From assembly GCA_002428205.1 (NCBI GenBank), contig DIUH01000044.1:1-5788 (forward strand): DNA of 5,788 nucleotides, written 5' to 3'. Shown here piece after piece: positions 1 to 5,323 of the stretch (its first letter is position 1; each line of letters starts with the position of its first letter). Below the pieces are notes generated by a model. That model was not told the origin of the DNA, ran no database searches, and saw only the letters and a list, made by a program, of their open reading frames with translations. The DNA is from Planctomycetaceae bacterium UBA6163 (GTDB lineage Bacteria; Planctomycetota; Planctomycetia; Pirellulales; Pirellulaceae). A program made the position numbers and the translations under genes.

Positions 1-19
1 GCTAAAGCCTGGACACCAG

Positions 20-54
20 CGCGTTCCACGAGTGGTGCGGCAACGTGGAATGCG
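20..54. repeat. Inverted repeat, 11-bp stem with 13-nt loop
   Basis: CGCGTTCCACG at 20-30 pairs with CGTGGAATGCG at 44-54, with one G-T wobble and a 13-base loop. No T-run follows on the plus strand, so it is not a standard intrinsic terminator for a plus-strand gene. It could be a REP-like element or a structure at the end of an upstream transcript. Confidence 0.45.
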
Positions 55-124
55 AGTCATGATGCGGTTTCTGAGACCTGGGACACAGCTTCGACTCTTT
101 AGAAGATGCCGGCCGCGCGGCTCC

Positions 125-157
125 AAAAAAATTGACTCGCGAAAGCTCACCAATTTT
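125..157 (-). terminator. Possible intrinsic terminator of ald
   Basis: Read on the minus strand, 23 nt after the ald stop codon, AAAATTG (157 to 151) pairs with CAATTTT (134 to 128). The stem continues inward through two wobble pairs, a tandem G-A/A-G step and two G-C pairs closing a TTTC loop. The 3' arm runs straight into a tract of seven T (131 to 125). Position and T-run fit a terminator, but the stem base is A/T-rich and weak, so termination may be inefficient. Confidence 0.4.
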
Positions 158-179
158 CGGGAGAGAGGATCGCCGGGAA

Positions 180-1265
180 CTAGTCCACGAATGCATCGGC
201 AACCGCCTGGTTGACGATCTTTCCTTGATGAATGTTTGCCGCTTGCTTCAGCGGGCCTTCGGCGTTTGCGGCCGCTTCGGTTCCCATTTTCGCGAGCCTT
301 GCAACCCACGGCAACGTTGCATTGCACAAGGCAAATGTGCTGGTTCGACCGACCGCGCCGGGCATGTTGGTCACGCAGTAATGGACGATGTCATCGACCA
401 AATAGGTCGGATCGCGATGCGTTGTCGGACGGCTGGTTTCAAAACATCCGCCTTGGTCGATCGCGACATCAATCATCACGGTCCCGGGACGCAGCCGCTT
501 GAGGTCTTCGGCGCGAACCAAGTTCGGCGCTTTTGCACCGGGAATCAACACGGCACCGATCACCAAATCGGCCAGCGCCAGTTGGCTGAGGATCATGTGT
601 CGGTCGCTGAATAGCACGTTCACATTGGCCGGCATTGTGTCGTCGAGGTAACGCAAGCGATCGAGATTCACGTCAAGGATCGCGACGCTGGCACCAAAAC
701 CCGCTGCGATTTTGGCCGCGTTGGCACCGACCACGCCGCCGCCCAGGATCGTGATGTGAGCGGGCTGAACGCCGGGAACTCCGGCGAGCAAAATGCCGCG
801 GCCCATCTGCGGCTTTTCGAGGTATTTTGCCCCCTCCTGAATACTCATTCGCCCCGCAACTTCGCTCATCGGCGTCAGCAGCGGTAGCCGACCGCTGGAA
901 TCGCTGAGCGTTTCATAAGCGAAACAGGTCGCGCCGCTTTGCTTCATCGCGTCGGTCAATTTGCGATCGGCGGCGAAGTGAAAGTAGGTGAACACAGCCA
1001 TGCCGCTGGTGATCATCGGCCATTCCTGCGGCAATGGCTCTTTGACTTTGACGATCAAGTCGGCGAACTCAAAGATGTCTTTCGCGGTCGGCATCAATTG
1101 CGCGCCGGCTTGAACGTAGTCTTCGTCCGGAATCCCTGACCCGATGCCCGCACCAGCTTGAATCGCGACTTGATGGCCAGCGGCGACCAGGACTTCGACG
1201 CCGACGGGTAACATCGCGACCCGATACTCATCCGACTTCACTTCTGCGGGAACGCCGATCTTCAT
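180..1265 (-). CDS. ald: Alanine dehydrogenase
   Basis: NAD-dependent L-alanine dehydrogenase, a cytosolic enzyme that reversibly converts L-alanine, NAD+ and water to pyruvate, ammonium and NADH, linking alanine use to carbon and nitrogen metabolism. The 361-residue product is close to the usual 370 or so, with a slightly shorter C-terminus. Residues known from the Mycobacterium tuberculosis enzyme fall at the same numbers: R15 and K75 (pyruvate binding), H96 and D270 (catalysis), M133, N300 and M301 (active site). The Rossmann motif GGGVVG is at 175-180, and D198 at the end of the next strand would hold the NAD ribose. The ATG is supported by AGAGG seven bases upstream (1273-1277). The stop is TAG. 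It is divergent from the DUF2721 gene. No Lrp/AsnC-type regulator, often found near ald, is in the window. The family call is very secure. Confidence 0.97.
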   Translation of the reverse strand: MKIGVPAEVKSDEYRVAMLPVGVEVLVAAGHQVAIQAGAGIGSGIPDEDYVQAGAQLMPTAKDIFEFADLIVKVKEPLPQEWPMITSGMAVFTYFHFAADRKLTDAMKQSGATCFAYETLSDSSGRLPLLTPMSEVAGRMSIQEGAKYLEKPQMGRGILLAGVPGVQPAHITILGGGVVGANAAKIAAGFGASVAILDVNLDRLRYLDDTMPANVNVLFSDRHMILSQLALADLVIGAVLIPGAKAPNLVRAEDLKRLRPGTVMIDVAIDQGGCFETSRPTTHRDPTYLVDDIVHYCVTNMPGAVGRTSTFALCNATLPWVARLAKMGTEAAANAEGPLKQAANIHQGKIVNQAVADAFVD

Positions 1266-1381
1266 TCAAATGCCTCTAATGTATTTGCTAAATCACGGTT
1301 CGGAGTGCCGTGCGACGCCTGGTCAATCGTCATACTATCCGAGTTAGAGAGCAAGCATACAACTATCTGAAGTGAGCAAAC
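1266..1381. promoter_or_regulatory. Divergent intergenic region between ald and the DUF2721 gene
   Basis: This 116-bp gap separates two divergent start codons, so it must carry both promoters if each gene is the first of its transcript. The ald ribosome binding site (AGAGG, minus strand, 1273-1277) lies at one end. A weak GAAGTGAG at 1369-1376, five bases before the plus-strand ATG, lies at the other. A TACTAT at 1333-1338 is a possible plus-strand -10 box (4 of 6 to consensus), but no good -35 partner is visible. No clear operator palindrome was found. Confidence 0.4.
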
Positions 1382-1825
1382 ATGGCGATCGACCTGACTA
1401 CACCTGCGTTGCTTTTCTCGACGATCTCGCTGCTGTTGCTGGCCTACACGAACCGTTTTCTGGCCTTGGCGAACGTCATTCGCACGCTGCATCGCGAGTA
1501 TCAACAGAATCCCGATCCGATCGCGGCGGCACAGATCAGCAACTTGCGAAAGCGGGTCAATTTGATTCGCGATATGCAAACCTTGGGCGTCGCCAGTCTG
1601 CTGGCATGTACGGTTTGCATGGGGCTGCTGTTTGCCGGTCTTGAGGCCTGGGGAAAGGTGATATTCGCGGCCAGTTTGGTGCTGATGGTCGGATCGCTGG
1701 CGATCTCGTTGATCGAGATTCGGATGTCCGTTGGCGCGTTGAACTTGCAACTGTGCAACATGGAACAAGAGCCTCCCCGAGACGACGCCCCACGCGCCGT
1801 CTCGAGGATCGAGCCCCCCAAGTGA
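1382..1825 (+). CDS. DUF2721 family small membrane protein
   Basis: This 147-residue integral membrane protein matches the DUF2721 pattern as I know it: an N-terminal segment reading LTTPALLFSTISLLLLAYTN, then an amphipathic stretch with NLRKRVNLIRDMQ (about 54-66), then two more hydrophobic segments ending in EIRMS (112-116). Predicted membrane helices are roughly 8-28, 67-87 and 92-112. The last 18 residues are polar and proline-rich, probably a loose cytoplasmic tail. The family has no established biochemical function. The ATG at 1382 is preceded by only a weak GAAGTGAG. The gene is divergent from ald and ends 5 bp before the convergent gene on the other strand. Family assignment is by pattern recognition of the conserved segments, so good but not certain. 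Confidence 0.85.
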   Translation: MAIDLTTPALLFSTISLLLLAYTNRFLALANVIRTLHREYQQNPDPIAAAQISNLRKRVNLIRDMQTLGVASLLACTVCMGLLFAGLEAWGKVIFAASLVLMVGSLAISLIEIRMSVGALNLQLCNMEQEPPRDDAPRAVSRIEPPK

Positions 1826-1830
1826 ATCAT

Positions 1831-2208
1831 TTACCTTGGCAAACGGCGGTCATTGGACGGTTGCGGAGGAGTGGGAAGAACGCGTCGCGGCGCGAGGCCG
1901 GCGGCGACGAATAGGCGACTGACCGCGGTCATCATGCGATCCCAATCGTCCAGCAATTCTGGGACACCGAATACGCCCGCATCGCATCGCTGGGCGCCTC
2001 GCTGGCTGACGCGGATCTCGGTCCCCAAGTGCAACAGCGTTTCAATCACAAGGTGGTCGCGACGATCCTGCTCGGTCAATTCGGCGTCATCGTAGATCCA
2101 GATGTGGGCACCGAGCATTTCGTCCATCAACCGCATCGCCGCTTGGCGTGCCGACTCGGCTTCGACGATCCACTCGACTGAACCACAGGTGACGTAGAAC
2201 TTGGGCAT
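1831..2208 (-). CDS. Conserved hypothetical protein, probably planctomycete-specific
   Basis: Function unknown. The 125-residue product opens with MPKFYVTCGSVEWIVEAES, a beta-rich start that resembles a group of short planctomycete proteins I recall. A helical region with many acidic residues follows (about 20-60, including DDAELTEQDRRD). A second helix-rich part has VPELLDDWDRMM (82-93) and LFVAAGLAPRR (99-109). The tail is proline- and arginine-rich and looks disordered. There is no signal peptide, membrane helix or known catalytic motif. The start is well supported: AAGGAAG lies eight bases upstream on the minus strand. It converges with the DUF2721 gene with 5 bp between stops, leaving no room for a separate terminator. 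Codon use looks ordinary, and the strong ribosome binding site makes it a real gene. Confidence 0.8.
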   Translation of the reverse strand: MPKFYVTCGSVEWIVEAESARQAAMRLMDEMLGAHIWIYDDAELTEQDRRDHLVIETLLHLGTEIRVSQRGAQRCDAGVFGVPELLDDWDRMMTAVSRLFVAAGLAPRRVLPTPPQPSNDRRLPR

Positions 2209-2216
2209 GGTTTGTT

Positions 2217-2223
2217 CTTCCTT
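2217..2223 (-). promoter_or_regulatory. Strong Shine-Dalgarno site for the 1831-2208 gene
   Basis: Minus-strand AAGGAAG ends eight bases before the ATG at 2206-2208. It is one of the clearest ribosome binding sites in the window and fixes the start of this otherwise unrecognised gene. Confidence 0.7.
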
Positions 2224-2335
2224 GATCGGGGGGCGCGATTTTTACTGTTCTCTTTTGCGTGGCGGCGTTCCCGCCAGCGACACAAACAGTTTCGCCCACC
2301 CCTGTGACACGTCTGGTCACTGGAAAGAAACCGAA

Positions 2336-2353
2336 TTTAGATTTTTTTCTAAA
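2336..2353. promoter_or_regulatory. AT-rich palindrome resembling an UP element
   Basis: TTTAGA, six T, then TCTAAA form a perfect 6-bp inverted repeat. The 17 bases 2337-2353 match 11 of the 14 specified positions of the E. coli UP-element consensus (AAAWWTWTTTTNNNAAA), the sequence type bound by the RNA polymerase alpha C-terminal domain. A TTGTTA (2355-2360, 4 of 6 to a -35 box) follows one base later, but no -10 box is found at the right distance. A regulatory role is therefore only a possibility. Confidence 0.3.
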
Positions 2354-2422
2354 GTTGTTAATTCCCAACAAAATCGGCTGCCGCGACGTTTCAACCGCAG
2401 CTCGCATTCCGATTGGTGCCAC

Positions 2423-2482
2423 CCAGCAACTCAATGGTTGCCACAAATTGACTGCATTGGCTGGTGACTATCGGGTTGCTGG
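2423..2482. repeat. Nested inverted repeats, possible structured RNA or operator
   Basis: CCAGCAACTC (2423-2432) pairs with GGGTTGCTGG (2473-2482), nine Watson-Crick pairs plus one wobble. Inside, CAATG (2432-2436) can pair with CATTG (2455-2459), giving a nested stem. A competing local hairpin GCAAC/GTTGC (2426-2430 with 2437-2441) uses the same left arm, so two exclusive folds are possible. No riboswitch class was recognised. It lies 177 bases or more upstream of the alphaCTD-like gene. Confidence 0.3.
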
Positions 2483-2562
2483 CAAACTTGCCCCATTGCG
2501 TCGACCGGGATCAGATTGACGAATAAGTCGGTTAAAAAGAGCTTGCGGGACGCGTGGTTTCG

Positions 2563-2574
2563 GATATCTTTCCG
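2563..2574. repeat. Direct repeat GATATCTTTCCG, copy 1
   Basis: First of two perfect 12-bp copies; the match extends to 13 of 14 bases when the two bases upstream are included. The copies start exactly 66 bp apart. This copy sits 84 bp before the ATG at 2659 and also contains the inverted pair CGGA/TCCG. It could be a binding site for a transcription factor, or part of an N-terminal extension if translation begins at the GTG at 2554. Confidence 0.5.
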
Positions 2575-2628
2575 GTTGCAGCCGGTGGAATACGACCATG
2601 CAAGGTTGAACGGCTGTTATCTGAGACC

Positions 2629-2640
2629 GATATCTTTCCG
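2629..2640. repeat. Direct repeat GATATCTTTCCG, copy 2
   Basis: Second perfect copy, ending 18 bp before the ATG at 2659, close to where a repressor or the ribosome would act on this gene. The 66-bp period is both about six helical turns and 22 whole codons, so either a DNA-site or a coding explanation remains possible. Confidence 0.5.
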
Positions 2641-2658
2641 CTAAGGGATGACGCGAAG

Positions 2659-2931
2659 ATGAAGACACGGATTCCGCTGAGCCAAGCCGACGAGCAAGCA
2701 CGCCTGCGACGTGAACGGCTTAACCTGAGTATTGCCGAAATGGGCTTGTCGGTTCGGACGACAAATTGCCTTGAAGAGACCGGTATTCTGACGGTTCGCG
2801 ACCTCTTGAATTCGACCCCGAAAAGGTTGTTGTCGATTTCAAACTTTGGCGAGAAGACTCTTGACGAAGTTTATGCTTCGCTAGAAAAGTTGGGCTTCTA
2901 CCGTCCGGGGCATGAAGTCGTTTCGTCCTGA
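2659..2931 (+). CDS. Stand-alone RNA polymerase alpha C-terminal-domain-like protein
   Basis: The 90-residue product is almost entirely one alphaCTD-like helix-hairpin-helix domain, without the polymerase-assembly part of RpoA. Residues 30-38 (LSVRTTNCL) match E. coli LTVRSANCL, and residues 62-70 (NFGEKTLDE) match NLGKKSLTE. DNA-contacting residues of E. coli alpha are kept: R265 (R33 here), N268 (N36), C269 (C37), G296 (G64), K298 (K66) and E302 (E70); S299 is T67. It should be able to bind the minor groove of AT-rich DNA. The first 20 residues are charged and helical. The start is uncertain: the ATG at 2659 has a weak AAGG 12 bases upstream, while an in-frame GTG at 2554 would add 35 residues containing two DIFP motifs. 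It lies 53 bp before the next gene and may head the operon. It is not RpoA itself, which would be about 330 residues. Confidence 0.88.
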   Translation: MKTRIPLSQADEQARLRRERLNLSIAEMGLSVRTTNCLEETGILTVRDLLNSTPKRLLSISNFGEKTLDEVYASLEKLGFYRPGHEVVSS

Positions 2932-2984
2932 ACTGGCTTGAATGAGTTGGTGTGTGAGCCCTTTGTGCGAAGTGAAACCCGCTG

Positions 2985-4085
2985 ATGCGATTGCCCAAAC
3001 CGTGGACGAAAAAACGCGGTAGCAGGCTGCTCGGTGGTGCGTTCTCGGGCGCGATCGGCGAAGCGATGTTGTTGGCCGGGCTGTTTCTGTTGGGCGTATT
3101 CACTTCGGCGCTGGTATTGTTCCAGCGTTTTGCCGCTGCATCGCTAGGCGCCTCGGGTGTTACCGATCGATTCGTGTCTGATGAAGCCTCGTCCAGTACG
3201 CTGGGGTTCTGGATCGTGATGGTTTTGTCGCTAGCGATGCTGGCGTTGGGCGGAGGCGGGATTGTTTATCGGCTGATCCGAATCGGAGCCAGCGATGAGC
3301 GACGATTAGCCATGGCAGGGCGAGGCGTAGTCGGTGACCAAACGGCCGGCGGCGAATCGGCGCGGCCATCGTCATCGGATTTGGCCCCGATGCCAACGGT
3401 CCCGCAAGGTCGCGGATTGACTGACAGTCCGGGCGTCCACCAATCGTATCGGCTGGCGTCGGACGGTTCGAATCAGGCACGAATCGTCGCCGCTTCGGCC
3501 TCGCTGTCGTTGCTTTGGAACGCCACCTGGTTCGTTTTGCTAGCCGTTGTTGTTTCCGGTTTCTTGAACGACCGGCCGCGATGGGTACTGACCTTTTTGC
3601 TGTTCCCGTTTGCCGGGATCGGTTGGTGGGCGTTCCGGTATTTCCTTGAATCGTTGAAGAAAACCGCTGGCGTGGGAGCGACGATTGTTGAAATCAGCGA
3701 CCACCCGCTGGAGCCCGGGGAGCCTTATACGTTGTTCATCAGCCAGTCGGGTAAGTTAAACCTGAGAAGGCTGAGAATCGAATTGGTTTGCGACGAAGAA
3801 TCGACTTATAGGCAAGGTACCGACCTTAGGATCGACCGCCACAGGGCTTATAGTCACATTCTGCACACTCAGCGAGATCTGACCATTGACCCGCACCACC
3901 CTTGGGAGCAAGAATTAGGGTTCTCGTTGCCAGCCGACGCGATGCATTCTTTTCAAAGTGCTCACAACGCCGTTTGCTGGAAAATCACAGTCAGTGGAGA
4001 TGCCCGCCCGTGGCCATCGTTTTGCCAAAGCTTTCCCGTCGTCGTTCATCCACCCGCTGGGCCGCCGATTCGGCACCCTCGCTGA
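2985..4085 (+). CDS. Membrane protein with C-terminal arrestin-like beta domain
   Basis: No named family was recognised for this 366-residue protein. Four membrane helices are predicted at about 25-46, 73-97, 174-193 and 199-219. A basic N-terminus (KPWTKKRGSR) and a polar, low-complexity loop at 99-170 probably face the cytoplasm. The last 140 residues are soluble and beta-rich, with the order seen in arrestin-like domains: a LEPGEPY turn (242-248), the strand LRRLRIELVCDEE (260-272), a YRQGTD segment (275-280), LGFSLPADAMHSF (311-323), an AVCWKITVSGD strand (329-339), then FPVVVHPP (350-357). The domain would sit at the cytoplasmic face. The ATG is the first start after an in-frame TGA at 2973-2975; its ribosome binding site is weak. 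The next gene may overlap its 3' end. The fold assignment is inference from motif order and needs a structure prediction. Confidence 0.75.
   Translation: MRLPKPWTKKRGSRLLGGAFSGAIGEAMLLAGLFLLGVFTSALVLFQRFAAASLGASGVTDRFVSDEASSSTLGFWIVMVLSLAMLALGGGGIVYRLIRIGASDERRLAMAGRGVVGDQTAGGESARPSSSDLAPMPTVPQGRGLTDSPGVHQSYRLASDGSNQARIVAASASLSLLWNATWFVLLAVVVSGFLNDRPRWVLTFLLFPFAGIGWWAFRYFLESLKKTAGVGATIVEISDHPLEPGEPYTLFISQSGKLNLRRLRIELVCDEESTYRQGTDLRIDRHRAYSHILHTQRDLTIDPHHPWEQELGFSLPADAMHSFQSAHNAVCWKITVSGDARPWPSFCQSFPVVVHPPAGPPIRHPR
3996..4000 (+). promoter_or_regulatory. Possible Shine-Dalgarno GGAGA inside the preceding gene
   Basis: GGAGA lies nine bases before an in-frame GTG at 4010 and is the best ribosome binding site near any candidate start of the next gene. 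If used, the two genes overlap by 76 bp. The bases also encode part of the upstream protein, so the match may be chance. Confidence 0.35.
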
Positions 4086-4549
4086 GCCTGTCGCTGTGTC
4101 AGGCGGATGGTCGTTATCGCATGGGGCAATCGCTAGCGGCGTCCTGGCGAATCGGCAAGATCGCCCCGGAAGTCGTGATCGATGGTCTGGAAGCTTCGGT
4201 GATGTGGTACACCGAGGGCAAAGGCGATGAAGATTTGAATGTCCATCATTTCCGGCGTTGGAGTGATGACCAGTTGAAAGAACTGGATCTGACACAATCG
4301 CACGGCTTCCAATGCTCGCTACCGCTGACACCGCTCAGCTACGAAGGAACGCTGGTAAGGATTCGCTGGTGCGTTCGGCTGAGGTTATTCTGTTCGGTCG
4401 GGCGAGATTCCGTGGCGCAGGTTCCTTTTCAGTTGACCAGCGATGCGGTCCCAGGTTTGCTGACGTCACGCATGGCTGTGGTGACAGCGGCGGTGGACCA
4501 ACTTGATGGCACATCGGCGGCGGGCCGCGCGCCGGCCGGTCGATCATAG
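4010..4549 (+). CDS. Arrestin-like beta-sandwich protein, soluble; start uncertain
   Basis: Unnamed family. From the GTG at 4010 it is 179 residues. Conserved-looking parts are SLSLSL (24-29) and RMGQSLAASWRIG (37-49), then MWYTEGKGDEDL (65-76), LPLTPLSYEG (104-113), VRIRWCVRLRLF (116-127) and PFQL (139-142). The order (turn, long strands, LP..LSY.G, W-containing strand, PF) parallels the arrestin-like half of the preceding membrane protein, so the two look like diverged partners. It has no membrane helix or signal peptide. The last 35 residues are low-complexity. Start options are the GTG at 4010 (GGAGA upstream, 76-bp overlap), a CTG at 4082 that overlaps the previous TGA as CTGA and fits the domain edge, and an ATG at 4121 that would remove the first strand. 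The gene is clearly real downstream of 4121. It is followed by the ATPase gene after five bases. Confidence 0.72.
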   Translation: MAIVLPKLSRRRSSTRWAADSAPSLSLSLCQADGRYRMGQSLAASWRIGKIAPEVVIDGLEASVMWYTEGKGDEDLNVHHFRRWSDDQLKELDLTQSHGFQCSLPLTPLSYEGTLVRIRWCVRLRLFCSVGRDSVAQVPFQLTSDAVPGLLTSRMAVVTAAVDQLDGTSAAGRAPAGRS

Positions 4550-4554
4550 CCGTG

Positions 4555-5250
4555 ATGCGGCTGGACATCGTTTCTGGCGACTCGTTCAATCCGTTTTCGA
4601 CGCGGTTTGTCCGGCCCGATCAAATGCAGTACCGGTTCTCGCAGGCGATAGACCCTAGCGATTGGGTACATTCGCTGGTCGATCGATTCCAGCAGGAACC
4701 GGCGTTGGCGGTGATCGGTCCGCACGGAACCGGCAAAACCACGCTGCTGCATTTCTTGATGCCGCGATTGGAAACCTGCTTTGGCGACGTTCGTTACGTG
4801 CGACTGAGCTCGTGGGACCAGCCGATCAGGCCTACGGAAGCGGCGCGATGGGTTGCTGGCCAGAGGCTGCTGGTGATCGATGGCTACGAACAGTTGCCGG
4901 CGGCGTCGCGTCTAGCGATTGTCGCTCGATTAAAATGGCGACCATCGGAGACGCGAATGTTGGTCACCGCACATCGCCGCCAGTGGCTAGTGCCGACATT
5001 TTTTTGCACACACTGGGATGCTGAAATCGTCAGCGAGCTGACGGCCGAGAAATTGGCTCATTTGCCCATTGAGCAACAGAATGCCATGCGGCAAGTGGCG
5101 GACCAACTGGCACAGCGGTTTGTGGCCGGCAGCAAACCGGGCGGCGCGGCCACTGCGAATGTTCGCGATTACTGGTTTTCGCTCTATGATGCGTACGAGG
5201 AATTGCGAAACGGGGCGTCGGTCTTTGCAAAAGGCACGACGAAATCGTGA
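4555..5250 (+). CDS. Small P-loop ATPase of unknown role
   Basis: The 231-residue soluble protein has a clear Walker A motif, GPHGTGKTT (55-63), and a Walker B strand, RLLVIDGYEQL (104-114). D109 would be the magnesium ligand and E112 a possible catalytic base. LVTAHR (136-141) is placed like a sensor 1 strand in AAA+ or related ATPases. The N-terminus, MRLDIVSGDSFNPFSTRFV, precedes the nucleotide domain and looks like a family-specific cap. No lid domain, DNA-binding motif or arginine finger could be identified. The ATG at 4555 is preferred; a GTG directly before it (4552) would add one residue. No Shine-Dalgarno sequence is visible, and it begins five bases after the previous stop, so translation is probably coupled. 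Context suggests that it works with the two arrestin-like proteins. ATP binding is secure; the partner and task are unknown. Confidence 0.88.
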   Translation: MRLDIVSGDSFNPFSTRFVRPDQMQYRFSQAIDPSDWVHSLVDRFQQEPALAVIGPHGTGKTTLLHFLMPRLETCFGDVRYVRLSSWDQPIRPTEAARWVAGQRLLVIDGYEQLPAASRLAIVARLKWRPSETRMLVTAHRRQWLVPTFFCTHWDAEIVSELTAEKLAHLPIEQQNAMRQVADQLAQRFVAGSKPGGAATANVRDYWFSLYDAYEELRNGASVFAKGTTKS

Positions 5251-5314
5251 GCGTTTTTTCTGAATCGTCGCCATGTGGCAGCGAATCTTTTTCTTTCAAA
5301 CATGAATTGACTGC

Positions 5315-5321
5315 GGAGGGG
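5315..5321 (+). promoter_or_regulatory. Strong Shine-Dalgarno site for the last gene
   Basis: GGAGGGG lies directly before the ATG at 5324, with four bases between the GGAGG core and the start. Spacing is slightly short but the match is the strongest in the operon, so this gene may be translated independently of the coupled genes before it. Confidence 0.65.
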
Positions 5322-5323
5322 CG

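Larger units (their letters stand above)
1..179. other. Gene-poor region downstream of ald, with a hairpin
   Basis: No gene is convincing here. Plus frame 1 is open from the window edge to a TAG at 100-102 (33 codons), so this could be the tail of a gene that starts outside the window, but its composition gives no family signal. An 11-bp hairpin (20-30 with 44-54) sits in this stretch. It is flanked by two similar short words, CCTGGACACCAGC near 9-21 and CCTGGGACACAGC near 77-89, which gives the region the look of a small dispersed repeat rather than coding DNA. The reading is weak. Confidence 0.3.
2209..2658. other. Gene-free intergenic region with several structured elements
   Basis: No supported coding region lies between the divergent starts at 2208 (minus) and 2659 (plus). 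Open frames here have no family signal and no ribosome binding sites. Seen directly: GTGAC/GTCAC hairpin (2304-2308 with 2316-2320); AT-rich palindrome TTTAGA/TCTAAA (2336-2341 with 2348-2353); TTGTT/AACAA hairpin (2355-2359 with 2367-2371); a long-range pairing CCAGCAACTC with GGGTTGCTGG (2423-2432 with 2473-2482) with alternative inner stems; CGTCGA/TTGACG (2499-2504 with 2516-2521, one wobble); and the direct repeat GATATCTTTCCG at 2563 and 2629. The region should hold promoters for both flanking genes and might encode a small RNA, but neither can be pinpointed. Confidence 0.45.

Noticed and set aside
132..614. Long plus-strand open frame opposite ald
   Set aside because: It is antisense to a secure ald gene whose catalytic residues all match, has no family signal, and is typical of the long shadow frames found in GC-rich DNA.
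1262..1768. Minus-strand open frame opposite the DUF2721 gene
   Set aside because: Its product is rich in Q, R and H with no domain pattern, while the plus strand encodes a recognisable three-helix membrane protein.
2201..2519. Small open frames on both strands in the intergenic region
   Set aside because: None has a ribosome binding site or a recognisable domain, and their composition is that of random translation.
3902..4009. Upstream in-frame extension of the second arrestin-like gene from an ATG at 3902
   Set aside because: The extension lies wholly inside the conserved arrestin-like part of the preceding gene, is rich in arginine and serine like a shadow frame, and lies well before the domain edge.
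4518..4540. GC-rich near-palindrome before the ATPase gene
   Set aside because: Only four-base arms (GGCC) pair well. The rest is high-GC coding sequence at the end of the previous gene, so structure is not supported.
5251..5262. T-run after the ATPase stop codon as a terminator
   Set aside because: The six T are not preceded by a GC-rich hairpin, and the next gene follows after 73 bp with a strong ribosome binding site, so read-through is more likely.
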